40,979 nt of DNA from Phycisphaeraceae bacterium (GTDB lineage Bacteria > Planctomycetota > Phycisphaerae > Phycisphaerales > UBA1924). Under the pieces are notes generated by a model, which was given only the letters and a program-made list of their open reading frames with translations, had not been told where the DNA came from and made no database searches. Both the position numbers and the translations under genes were made by a program. Below, one piece after another: positions 23,618 to 32,068 of the stretch (positions are counted from its first letter, which is position 1; the number at the start of each line of letters is the position of its first letter). The stretch is from the NCBI GenBank assembly GCA_019636565.1, contig JAHBXG010000031.1, positions 1-40,979 of the forward strand, written 5' to 3'.

Positions 23618-25257
23618 ATTCTCGCCGAGTTTGGAACGCATCTGGGCAAAGCACATGGGTCTTGGCAATCGCGTGCGGGACGGCGCTTTCGCTTTCTGGC
23701 TGCAAAGTCGGCCCCGATTACAAGGGACCGCCGGAAATGGCGTCACCACAGGACTTTGCGGCCGTGCCCCAAGGCGCCGTGCCGGATGTAAAGTCGGTCC
23801 CGGCGCCGGGAGACGTGGAACTGGCGGCGTGGTGGAAGAAGTTCGGCGATGCGCAATTGGATTCGCTGATCGAAAAAGCTTTGGTCGGCAACTTGAACCT
23901 GCAACTTGCGCAGGCCAGAGTTCAGGAAGCACGGGCGGCACGCGGAATCGTCGTAGCCGACTGGTTCCCCTCGGTTGGCGCCGGGGGCGCATACTCGCGC
24001 AGTCGGAGCAGCAGCAACACCGGTTTTGTGGGGCCCAACCCCAGCGGGGGCACCGATCTCTACACGGCCGGGTTTGATGCGTCGTGGGAGATCGACTTCT
24101 GGGGCAAAACGGCGCGCGGGGTCGAAGCAGCCGACGCCGTCATCGCGCAGACCGTGGAAAACCGGCGGGACGTCATGATTTCATTGCTCGCCGAAGTAGC
24201 GAGCAACTACGTCGCGCTGCGAGGCCAGCAGGAAAGACTGTCGGTCACGGAGCGGGCAGTGAAAGCGCAGGAGGATTCGCTGAAACTGACCGAGAGCCGG
24301 TTCCGCGCGGGGCTGGTTGGCGAACTCGACGTCACTCAGGCCAAGGCGCAGCTCGAGAATCGGGTGGCGCTGTTGTTCCCGATCAAAACTGAGATCGAGC
24401 GGGCAATCAACCGATTGGGCGTGCTTCTGGGCAAGCCGCCTCGCACCTTCGCGGAGGAATTGTCTCCACGGATGAAGCTGCCCGAACCGCCCGCGGTGGT
24501 CAATGTCGGGGTTCCCTCGGAACTGCTGAAGCGACGCCCCGATATCCGGTCGGCGGAGCGGGCGCTGGCCTCGCAGACCGCTCGCATCGGTGTGGCGACG
24601 GCCGACTTGTATCCCAGCTTTTCCATCACCGCCGCGCTGGGATTGCAATCGAATCAATTCGGCAGTTGGTGGAACATGAGCAGCCGGTACTGGAACGTAG
24701 TTCCCGGTGTGAGCTGGCCGGTGCTGGACTGGGGACGCATCCGCTCGAACATCCAGGTCGCGGATTCTCGCGCTTTGCAGGCGATGATCGTGTACGAGCA
24801 GGTGGTGCTCAATTCGTTCGAAGACGTCGAGTCAGCGCTGTTGCAGATGGTGAGCGAACAGCAGCGTTACGGCGCGTTGACCCGATCGGTCGAAGCCAGC
24901 GCCCGCGCGGTTCGACTCGCCGAAGACCTGTATCAGACCGGCAACGTCGATTTCCGGACGGTACTCGATAACCAGTTGATCCTTTTCACGGCGGAAGATC
25001 AGGCCGTCATCAGCCAGACGCTGACGCTGACCAGCATGATCGGGCTCTACAAGTCGCTCGGCGGAGGCTGGGAGTACGTCGAGCAGGATTCCTGGACCCC
25101 GACGCTCATTCCCAGCAGCACCATCGAGGCAGTGGTCGACGGGATTGCGAAGCCGGATTCCGCATCCTCGCCCGCAGCCGCAGGTACTTCCACAGGTCCG
25201 GAGCCTGAAGCCAAGCCGACCGAACCGGCGCCCGTCCCGATCGAACCAAAGCCATGA
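23614..25257 (+). CDS. NodT/TolC-type outer-membrane efflux lipoprotein
   Basis: 547 residues, GTG start overlapping the adaptor's stop (GTGA). A lipoprotein signal peptide ends at LSGC (about residues 26-29). Two OMF repeats follow, with family hallmarks such as WWKKFGDAQLDSLIEKAL, DASWEIDFWGK and VPSELLKRRPDIRSAERALA. The C-terminal tail of about 60 residues is Pro/Ser/Glu-rich and beyond the usual length. It completes a three-part exporter with the three genes before it. Confidence 0.95.
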   Translation: MNSRRVWNASGQSTWVLAIACGTALSLSGCKVGPDYKGPPEMASPQDFAAVPQGAVPDVKSVPAPGDVELAAWWKKFGDAQLDSLIEKALVGNLNLQLAQARVQEARAARGIVVADWFPSVGAGGAYSRSRSSSNTGFVGPNPSGGTDLYTAGFDASWEIDFWGKTARGVEAADAVIAQTVENRRDVMISLLAEVASNYVALRGQQERLSVTERAVKAQEDSLKLTESRFRAGLVGELDVTQAKAQLENRVALLFPIKTEIERAINRLGVLLGKPPRTFAEELSPRMKLPEPPAVVNVGVPSELLKRRPDIRSAERALASQTARIGVATADLYPSFSITAALGLQSNQFGSWWNMSSRYWNVVPGVSWPVLDWGRIRSNIQVADSRALQAMIVYEQVVLNSFEDVESALLQMVSEQQRYGALTRSVEASARAVRLAEDLYQTGNVDFRTVLDNQLILFTAEDQAVISQTLTLTSMIGLYKSLGGGWEYVEQDSWTPTLIPSSTIEAVVDGIAKPDSASSPAAAGTSTGPEPEAKPTEPAPVPIEPKP

Positions 25258-25292
25258 AATGCAGCGATTTCCGCATGAAGTGAACCGGCAAT

Positions 25293-25322
25293 TTGCCGAA
25301 CCCGGTAGAGCGAACCTATAGT
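25293..25322 (+). promoter_or_regulatory. Putative rpsB promoter
   Basis: TTGCCG, an 18-nt spacer and TATAGT. A transcript from here has a leader of about 195 nt before rpsB, long enough for ribosomal-protein autoregulation, though no known S2 leader was matched. Confidence 0.55.
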
Positions 25323-25523
25323 TTCCGGCTTGGCGCGGATCGGCGCCGGGTCCGGGCGTTCCTTTCGGGTGCCCTAGCGGAACACAAAGACGGTCAAAGG
25401 CCCAAAGCCAAGACCGAACACAGAAGCGCCCTTGGGCAAGCTCGCGTAACGCCCGGCCGTGCGGTCGGGGTTTCGACCGATCCGGGCTTCGCCGGTGTCG
25501 CTGCAAGACAGAAAAGGTGGCCC

Positions 25524-26360
25524 ATGGCCAACACGCTCGTTCAAGATCTTATCGAAGCCGGAATTCACTTTGGCCAGCGCGCCAGCGGATGGAACCCCAA
25601 GATGGGTTCGTACATCTACGGCAAGCGCAACGGCATCCACATCATCGATATCAAGGAGACCGTCAAGGGCCTCCTGCTCGCGAAGAAGTTCATCGCGAAG
25701 ACTGTTGCGTCCGGCAAAGACGTGGTCTTCGTCGGGACCAAGCGCCAGTCCAAGAGCGTGCTCGAGCAACGCGTCGGCGATGCCAAAATGCATTACGTGA
25801 CGGAGCGTTGGCTCGGCGGCACGCTGACCAACTTCCGCACCATCCGCCTCCGCCTCAAGCGCCTCGAGGAACTCGAAGCGATCCAGAACACGGACAATTT
25901 CGCCAGCTACTCCAAGAAGATGGAAAGCCAGCTCAAGCGTGAGCTCGCCAAGATCAAGCGCAACCTCGACGGCATCCGCAAGATGGAAAAGCTGCCCGGC
26001 GCTCTCGTCGTCATCGACGTGAAGCACGAAGTGACCGCTCTGAAAGAGGCGCGCAAGCTCGGCATCCCCACCATCGCGCTGATCGATACCGACGGCGATC
26101 CCGAACTCGTTGACATCCCGATCCCCGGCAACGACGATTCGATGAAGTCGATCGACGTGGTCGTTCGCGAACTCTGCCTCGCTGTCGTCGATGGCAAGCA
26201 GTCGCGTCAGATCTCGGGCGAGAATCCGTCCGGTGGCGGCGACGACGCTTCAGGCCCCGGTCGCGGCGATCAGCAGCGGCGCAGCAGCCGCCGGCCCCAG
26301 ACCCGCGCCAGCGAAATCGCCACGCAAGAAGTGCCCGAGGGCGCTTCGGCGGCGCAATAA
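25524..26360 (+). CDS. rpsB: 30S ribosomal protein S2
   Basis: 278 residues. Family marks: LIEAGIHFGQRASGWNPKM, FVGTKRQSK, YVTERWLGGTLTNFRTI and IPTIALIDTDGDPELVDIPI. The last 45 residues (from about 233) form a Gly/Ser/Arg-rich extension beyond the core fold. ATG at 25524, preceded by AAAAGGTGG. It is followed by tsf after 86 bp, the usual rpsB-tsf order. Confidence 0.98.
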   Translation: MANTLVQDLIEAGIHFGQRASGWNPKMGSYIYGKRNGIHIIDIKETVKGLLLAKKFIAKTVASGKDVVFVGTKRQSKSVLEQRVGDAKMHYVTERWLGGTLTNFRTIRLRLKRLEELEAIQNTDNFASYSKKMESQLKRELAKIKRNLDGIRKMEKLPGALVVIDVKHEVTALKEARKLGIPTIALIDTDGDPELVDIPIPGNDDSMKSIDVVVRELCLAVVDGKQSRQISGENPSGGGDDASGPGRGDQQRRSSRRPQTRASEIATQEVPEGASAAQ

Positions 26361-26446
26361 ACCGGCACGCCCCCGCGCGGCGCGTTCATGAGAGACAGGC
26401 AGCACGATCCGTCGCCGTGAAATCGGCGCGGCAAGGAACAGTTCCC

Positions 26447-27268
26447 ATGGCAGAGATCAACAGCAAAGACGTGATGGCCCTTCGCAACAAGACGGGCCTT
26501 CCGATGATGGCCTGCAAGGCCGCTCTGGCCGAAGCCGGTGGCGACCCCGAAAAGGCCGAAGAATTGCTCCGCAAGCAACTCAAGGGCAAAATGGAGAGCC
26601 GCACGGATCGCGCTGCGGGTGAAGGACGCATCGGCATTTACGTTAACGACGACCACACCGCGGCGACCATCGTCGAGGTGCGCGCCGAGTCCGACTTCAC
26701 CGCCAAGAACGAGCAGTTTGTGGCGATGGTGAACAAGGTCGCCAAGCTCGCGGTTGATGCCCACGCGGGCACCGTTGCCGAGACTCCGGCGATCAAGTCG
26801 GCCATCGACGAAGTTCGCATTTCGACCGGCGAGAATTGCTCGTACGCCCGAGGACACAAACTGCTCGGAGAAGCGGGCAAGACGCAATTTGGTGCCTATG
26901 TGCACCACGACGGCAAGACCGGCTCGCTGGTGCAGGCCGAGGGCGATATCAGCCAGGAAACCATCCGCCAAGTGTGCATGCACGTCGTCGCGGCCGTTCC
27001 CCGCCCGCAGGGCGTTTCGGCCAACGACGTCCCCGCCGCCGTGGTCGAAAAGGAACGCAAGTTCCGTATCGATCAGGCGATGGAGTCGGGCAAGCCAAAG
27101 GAAATTGCAGAAAAGATGGTCGAGGGCGGCATGCGAAAATTCTTCGAAGAAATCGCTTTGATGGAGCAGCCCTTCATCATGGACCCCACCAAAAAGGTCA
27201 AAGACCTTGTCGGCCCGAAAGCGAGTGTCATCGCGTTCTTCCGCTGGCAAGTCGGCGAAGCGAACTGA
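26447..27268 (+). CDS. tsf: Elongation factor Ts
   Basis: 273 residues. N-terminal UBA-like domain with the EF-Tu contact helix RNKTGLPMMACKAALAEAGG, then the core signature EVRAESDFTAKNEQF (TDFVA-like loop). It recycles EF-Tu by nucleotide exchange. The start ATG at 26447 has AAGGAAC upstream. A strong terminator follows. Confidence 0.98.
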   Translation: MAEINSKDVMALRNKTGLPMMACKAALAEAGGDPEKAEELLRKQLKGKMESRTDRAAGEGRIGIYVNDDHTAATIVEVRAESDFTAKNEQFVAMVNKVAKLAVDAHAGTVAETPAIKSAIDEVRISTGENCSYARGHKLLGEAGKTQFGAYVHHDGKTGSLVQAEGDISQETIRQVCMHVVAAVPRPQGVSANDVPAAVVEKERKFRIDQAMESGKPKEIAEKMVEGGMRKFFEEIALMEQPFIMDPTKKVKDLVGPKASVIAFFRWQVGEAN

Positions 27269-27333
27269 TCCCCGGGGGCGACAATCCCCCTGAATGGGGC
27301 GAATCCTCTATTTTCTAAATCGGTATACATGAG

Positions 27334-27363
27334 CGCCGCTCCCTTTCGGGAGCGGCGTTTTTC
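27334..27363 (+). terminator. rpsB-tsf operon terminator
   Basis: CGCCGCTCCC-TTTC-GGGAGCGGCG followed by five T, about 65 nt after the tsf stop. Confidence 0.93.
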
Positions 27364-27390
27364 ATATGCTTGCGTCGAAAGGACCACATC

Positions 27391-28251
27391 ATGAACTCAA
27401 TCAACGCCTCGACTCGTCCTTCTGCTCCGCCCGAGATCCCAAGGCGCGAAGCGCTCGCGGCACTGGGGATTGGTGCCTTCGTCGCGGCCGGTGCTGCAAT
27501 CGCGCAGCCCTCCACCCAACCGACCCCCCCGGCGACCAATCCGACACGACCGAAGGACCTTCCGGCGAAGGGGCCCCCGACCGCCATCGTTCCAGGAAAC
27601 CTCGCGCCCGCCGAATTACACGTCTTCGACGAAGCCACGGGCCTGTTCGTGCTGCCGGCCCTTCCGTATGCGTTTGACGCCATGGAGCCATACATCGATG
27701 CCAAGACGATGGAAATCCATCACGACAAGCACCATGCCGGGTACGTCGCGGGACTGAACAAATCTCTGGCCGAATTGGCTCGGATTCGATCGGCGGCCGG
27801 CGATTCCGGTTTGGTGAAATTCTGGGCCAACCAGGTTTCATTTCACGGGGGCGGACACATCAATCACAGCCTCTTCTGGAACATGATGGCGCCGCCCGGA
27901 AAGGGCGGCGGAGGGTCTCCTCGGGGTGCCTTGGCGGAAGCCATCAACAAGACCTTCGGCTCGTATGAGCAGTTTGTGGCTCAATTCAAAGCCACGGCAG
28001 GCTCCGTTGAAGGCGGCGGATGGGGATGGCTGGCCGTCGAGCCCTGGTCAAAGCAACTGCTCCTGTTCCAAGGAGAAAAGCAGCAGGATCTCATGGTCAC
28101 GGGGGCTCTTCCGGTGCTGGGAATCGACGTGTGGGAGCACGCCTACTACCTGAAGTACCAAAACAAGCGGGCGGAGTACGTCGGTGCGTTTTTCAGCCTG
28201 ATCAACTGGGAATTCTGCGGCAAGCTTTACGACCGGGCGATAGCCCGATAA
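27391..28251 (+). CDS. Exported Fe/Mn superoxide dismutase
   Basis: 286 residues, about 90 longer than a cytoplasmic enzyme because of an N-terminal export region. This has a twin-arginine-like start (PRREALAAL) and hydrophobic core (GIGAFVAAGAAIA), followed by a Pro/Thr linker. The SOD body begins near residue 90 (LPALPYAFDAMEPYIDAKTM). Metal ligands: His in MEIHHDKHHAGYV, His in GHINHSLFW, and Asp and His in DVWEHAYYLKYQNKR. It would protect the cell surface or periplasm from superoxide. ATG at 27391 has AAAGGA 7 nt upstream; an independent terminator follows. Confidence 0.95.
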   Translation: MNSINASTRPSAPPEIPRREALAALGIGAFVAAGAAIAQPSTQPTPPATNPTRPKDLPAKGPPTAIVPGNLAPAELHVFDEATGLFVLPALPYAFDAMEPYIDAKTMEIHHDKHHAGYVAGLNKSLAELARIRSAAGDSGLVKFWANQVSFHGGGHINHSLFWNMMAPPGKGGGGSPRGALAEAINKTFGSYEQFVAQFKATAGSVEGGGWGWLAVEPWSKQLLLFQGEKQQDLMVTGALPVLGIDVWEHAYYLKYQNKRAEYVGAFFSLINWEFCGKLYDRAIAR

Positions 28252-28286
28252 CTCGTAGCCCGATTCCAGCAATGGAACCGATTCCG

Positions 28287-28315
28287 CCCGAGGCACCCCG
28301 CCTCGGGCTTTTTTT
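28287..28315 (+). terminator. sod terminator
   Basis: CCCGAGGC-ACCCC-GCCTCGGG stem-loop followed by C and seven T. Confidence 0.93.
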
Positions 28316-28400
28316 CGGACTTCGGGAGTTTCTCTAAGTATTTCTGTTACAAGCACTTAAGACGATTCATCCCGCAAAGTCGAAATATTCCCTCCAAATG

Positions 28401-28429
28401 GGTGGCATGTCCAAAAAGCGGTGGCATGT
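28401..28429. repeat. GGTGGCATGT direct repeat, 19-bp spacing
   Basis: Two exact 10-bp copies at 28401-28410 and 28420-28429, directly upstream of the structured RNA candidate. The two-turn spacing would suit a regulator dimer. Confidence 0.5.
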
Positions 28430-28437
28430 TTGAGTTG

Positions 28438-28594
28438 TCTTGTCTCTCTCCTCCTATTGACTCGGCTGCGGGCGGAAACACGTAGCCGGGTTTACAGAGG
28501 GAAGCTGGGAAACCGGCCAGCCCTCGAAAGTTCTTGTCTCTCTCCTCCTATGACTCACCCGCGGGCGGAATTCGCTGGTGAGTTTTTTCTTTTT
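28438..28594 (+). ncRNA. Candidate structured RNA with tandem CUCUCCUCCU motifs
   Basis: A 39-40-bp unit occurs twice (28438-28477 and 28532-28570): single-stranded TCTTGTCTCTCTCCTCCTAT, then a stem with loop GCGGGCGGAA. The stems differ in sequence but keep pairing: ACTCGGCT/AGCCGGGT (28460-28467 with 28484-28491) and ACTCACC/GGTGAGT (28553-28559 with 28577-28583). A third hairpin (GAGG, GCTGG / CCAGC, CCTC; 28497-28525) lies between. The second unit ends in T6-C-T6, a complete terminator. The CCUCCU motifs are complementary to Shine-Dalgarno sites. It could be a trans-acting small RNA or a leader attenuating the symporter operon that starts 33 nt later. Confidence 0.6.
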
Positions 28595-28626
28595 TGGTGC
28601 ACGGCGCGACGGGGCGATAGTCGGGA

Positions 28627-30189
28627 ATGCCCGACACGCTGTTTCTCAAGCCGCTGGATTGGGCGGTGCTTGGGATCTACCTGCTCGCTCTCGCAGTCTC
28701 CGGATTTGCGTTTGCTCGCCGGGAGCAGAAAGACACTGGCGATTACTTCCTTGGCGGGCGGCGGATGCCCGTGTGGGCGGTCGCGCTTTCGATCATCGCG
28801 AGTTCGCTCTCGGTGGCGACGTTTATCGGCGTGCCGCAGATCGCGTACGAGACGAATATCACCTACCTGCTCACGAATCTGGGCGGGCTGATCGCCGTCA
28901 TGATCGTGGCGGTCTGGTTCATACCGGCGTTCTATCGGGCGAATGTGACCAGCATTTACGAGCTGCTCGGCCAGCGGCTGGGCGAGGGCGCGAAAAAGGC
29001 TGCCAGCGCGACCTTCATGCTCGGCCGGGTCTTCGCGAGCGGGGCGCGGATCTACATCGCGGCGATTCCGCTTTCGATGCTCCTCTTCGGAGATTCGGGC
29101 GTGGAGCAGCCCGAGTGGCAGATCGTGGTGGCGTGCCTCGCCCTGACGGCGATCTCGGTTTCGTACACGCTGACCGGGGGCATCTCGAGCGTGATCTGGA
29201 CGGAGGTGGTGCAGACGGTGGTGCTGCTTGTGGCCGTGTGCGGGGCGATCTGGTTACTGCTCCACAAAATTCCGATGAGCGGAGCTCAAATCGTCGAGAC
29301 GCTCCGCTCGCCCTCGGACGGAAGCGGGAGCAAGCTGCTTCTCGTCGATACGAGAACCAGCCCGGCAATCCACTTCACGCTCTGGACGTCGCTCATCGCG
29401 TTCCCGCTCATGGGGCTGGCGTCGTATGGGACTGATCACGACCTGGCCCAGCGGATGCTCACGTGCAAAACGGCGATCAAGGGCGGGCAATCGGCGGTGC
29501 TCGCCATCCTGCTGGGCATCCCGATCGTCGCTCTCTTCATGGTGATCGGGCTGCTGCTGTACGTGTTCTACGGAGAACCGACCCGGATGGGCAGCGCGGC
29601 GCCCGCATACGCGCCGCCGACCTCGACGAAGGTTTTCCTGACGTTCATCCTGCGTGAGATGCCGGCAGGCATGTCGGGCCTGATGATGGCGGGGCTGCTC
29701 TCGGTCGGCATCTCCAGCCTGAACTCAGCGCTCAACGCGATGTCGGCGACGGCGATCAAGGATTTTTACATGCCGCGGAATCCCGGAAGGCCGCCCCGTC
29801 ACTACGTGACGGCCGGGAGGATTGGGGTCGCGGCGTGGGGTGTCATCCTTGCGGCTTTCGCGGTGTTCTGCGTCTATTGGCAGCGGACCAACTCGCAAAC
29901 ACTGATCGACCTTGCCCTTGGCGTCATGACATTCGCGTATGCCGGTCTGCTCGCGGTGTTTCTCGCAGCGCTCTTCACCAAACGAGGCAACTCGACTTCG
30001 GCGGTGGCGGCAATCCTCGTGGGCTTTTGTGTTCTCGCGGCTTTGCAGCCCATTGCGTGGAACCGATACGCCTGGGCGATTGGGCTCAAGGGCGTGAAAC
30101 TGTCCTGGCCCTGGCACCTGGTGATCGGGACGGTGCTTTCATTGCTGGTCTGCGTGGCGGGGCGCAGGCCGGAGAAGACAGTTGACTGA
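28627..30189 (+). CDS. Sodium:solute symporter (SSS family)
   Basis: 520 residues with about 13 predicted membrane segments, the usual SSS layout. Family patterns: DYFLGGRRMPVWAVALSIIA near residue 40, GGISSVIWTEVVQTVVL, and GLLSVGISSLNSALNAMSAT near residue 365. It imports a small solute with Na+. Being first in a set with hexosaminidase, AnmK and MurQ genes, its substrate is probably an amino sugar or muropeptide-derived sugar; in planctomycetes SSS permeases are common in sugar loci. The stop overlaps the next start. The terminator-ended RNA candidate stands directly upstream. Confidence 0.9.
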   Translation: MPDTLFLKPLDWAVLGIYLLALAVSGFAFARREQKDTGDYFLGGRRMPVWAVALSIIASSLSVATFIGVPQIAYETNITYLLTNLGGLIAVMIVAVWFIPAFYRANVTSIYELLGQRLGEGAKKAASATFMLGRVFASGARIYIAAIPLSMLLFGDSGVEQPEWQIVVACLALTAISVSYTLTGGISSVIWTEVVQTVVLLVAVCGAIWLLLHKIPMSGAQIVETLRSPSDGSGSKLLLVDTRTSPAIHFTLWTSLIAFPLMGLASYGTDHDLAQRMLTCKTAIKGGQSAVLAILLGIPIVALFMVIGLLLYVFYGEPTRMGSAAPAYAPPTSTKVFLTFILREMPAGMSGLMMAGLLSVGISSLNSALNAMSATAIKDFYMPRNPGRPPRHYVTAGRIGVAAWGVILAAFAVFCVYWQRTNSQTLIDLALGVMTFAYAGLLAVFLAALFTKRGNSTSAVAAILVGFCVLAALQPIAWNRYAWAIGLKGVKLSWPWHLVIGTVLSLLVCVAGRRPEKTVD

Positions 30190-32068
30190 GCACGACCGAA
30201 ACACGACATTGCAAGGTGAGCGGCCGCTGCTTTTTCCCCGCCCGGAAACGCTCGAGCGGATCGGAGGCGTTGCGCCGATTGAGTTCCCGCTCCGAGTCAA
30301 TGCGGGGCCGCTGCGCCGGGTAGTCGAGCCAATTCTCCGTGCCACGGGATTTGAGGCGTTCGTTTTTGACGGTGCGGATTCGCAGATCCGAGTTTCGCTG
30401 GATCGGGCGCTCGGGACCGGCAAATCCGAAGAGGGCTACCGCCTCGCCATCCGCGAGCGGGAAACACCTGCCATCACTCTAACGGCGGGAACGCCGGCCG
30501 GGGTGCGAAATGGCGCAGCAACGCTGGCGCAGTTGTTTCGCCAGTACGGAAGCCAGATGCCCGCGCTGAATATCTCGGACGCTCCCGCGTTTGCGACCCG
30601 CGGCGCGATGCTGGATATCTCTCGCGATCGCGTGCCGACCATGGAGCACCTGCGCGAAATAGTGAACACGCTCGCTCTGCTCAAATGCAACCACCTGCAG
30701 TTGTACACCGAGCACACGTTCGCGTACGCGGGTCATGAAGATGTGTGGCGTGAAGCCTCGCCGATGACGGGAGCGGAGTACGAAACGCTCGATGGGTGGT
30801 GCCGCGAGTTGGGCATCGTGCTCGCGGCAAACCAGAACTGCTTTGGGCACTTGGCGTCGTGGCTGAAATTGCCGCGGTATCTCCCGCTGGCGGAAATCGA
30901 CGACCTTGAAAAGACCTGGAAGTTCATGGAGTGGGATCGGCCCGGACCGTTCAGCCTTTGCCCGACCGATCCCAGATCGATCGCGCTTGTGAAGGACATG
31001 CTCGATCAGTTGCTGCCCCACTTCTCGAGCAAATTGGTGAATATCAACTGCGACGAGACGTTTGACGTTGGTCAAGGCCGGAGCGCCGAGGCGGTGGCGA
31101 AGTACGGGCGCGCCGAGGTCTACTTCGATTTCGTGCACAAGATCGTCGAGCAGGTGCGGCATCACGGCTTCAAGCCGATGTTCTGGGCTGATATCGCACT
31201 CTCGCATCCGAACAAGATGGGGACCGCGCCCTCGGACCTTCTCGCGCTTGCCTGGGGATATGAGCCCGACAGCGACTTCGATCAGTGGGGGCACACGCTC
31301 AAACACACCGGACGCGAGTTCTGGGTTTGCCCCGGCACGAGCGCCTGGCGGAGCATCATCGGTCGCACAGTCGAACGCCGCGGCAACATCGACGTCGCAG
31401 TCAAAGCCGGCATGAGACACGGAGCAACGGGGATGCTCATTACCGACTGGGGAGATCTGGGACACCGGCAGCAGTGGCCGATCTCGCTCCACGGCCTTGC
31501 CGACGGACTGAATTCCGCCTGGACCGGCGAGGGTGGCGGCGGCGACCCGAGCGCGGAGTCGCTGCAGGTCTTCGGAGACCGCTCGTGCGCCGTGGCGACC
31601 TGGCTTGAAGATATGGGCGAGATCGACAAGATCCAGAAGCAGATCAGCGGGCGTCCGGGTCCGGACGGGAAGCCGACCCACCTCAAGAACGCGTCGGCCG
31701 TGCTGCAGGATTCGACACTCGGGTGGAACGACCCATGGCGTCCGGGGAGCGCGGGTTTGTGGAAGGAAAGTGCCGCGGCGGCGACCTGGCTTGAACGAAA
31801 AGCGCCGACCGGCGTTTCCGAATTGATGCGAGCAGAACTGCTTTTTACGGCCCACTGCGCCCGCGTGCTCTGCGAGCGAGCGGCGGAACGGCGCCAAGGT
31901 CCGCTGATGGAGCGGAGCAAGTTGATGTCGGACCTCCGCTCGATCCGCGACGAACACCGGCGGCTGTGGGCGCTGCGATCGAGGCCGGGCGGACTCGACA
32001 AGAGTTCGTCGCACTATTCGCGGATGCTCGAGGAGTTTCACCCCGTGGGAGTCGAGGGCGTTGGCTGA
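30182..32068 (+). CDS. GH20-like beta-N-acetylhexosaminidase
   Basis: 628 residues, TTG start with GGAGAA upstream, overlapping the symporter stop. An N-terminal GH20b-like alpha/beta domain (to about residue 130) precedes a TIM barrel: ATRGAMLDISRDRVPTMEHL, then the catalytic Asp-Glu pair in VNINCDETFDVGQG, and a Trp-rich barrel end (GMLITDWGDLGHRQQWP). There is no signal peptide, so it should act in the cytoplasm, releasing GlcNAc from imported disaccharides, a NagZ-like role. The stop overlaps the AnmK start by 8 nt. The C-terminal 120 residues are helical and of unknown role. Confidence 0.85.
   Translation: MTEHDRNTTLQGERPLLFPRPETLERIGGVAPIEFPLRVNAGPLRRVVEPILRATGFEAFVFDGADSQIRVSLDRALGTGKSEEGYRLAIRERETPAITLTAGTPAGVRNGAATLAQLFRQYGSQMPALNISDAPAFATRGAMLDISRDRVPTMEHLREIVNTLALLKCNHLQLYTEHTFAYAGHEDVWREASPMTGAEYETLDGWCRELGIVLAANQNCFGHLASWLKLPRYLPLAEIDDLEKTWKFMEWDRPGPFSLCPTDPRSIALVKDMLDQLLPHFSSKLVNINCDETFDVGQGRSAEAVAKYGRAEVYFDFVHKIVEQVRHHGFKPMFWADIALSHPNKMGTAPSDLLALAWGYEPDSDFDQWGHTLKHTGREFWVCPGTSAWRSIIGRTVERRGNIDVAVKAGMRHGATGMLITDWGDLGHRQQWPISLHGLADGLNSAWTGEGGGGDPSAESLQVFGDRSCAVATWLEDMGEIDKIQKQISGRPGPDGKPTHLKNASAVLQDSTLGWNDPWRPGSAGLWKESAAAATWLERKAPTGVSELMRAELLFTAHCARVLCERAAERRQGPLMERSKLMSDLRSIRDEHRRLWALRSRPGGLDKSSSHYSRMLEEFHPVGVEGVG

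Noticed and set aside
25323..25523. Known riboswitch in the rpsB leader
   Set aside because: No consensus of a known class could be seen; at most a ribosomal-protein leader.
28438..28570. CRISPR-like repeats
   Set aside because: Only two copies, with variable stems that keep pairing and a terminator; no cas genes nearby.
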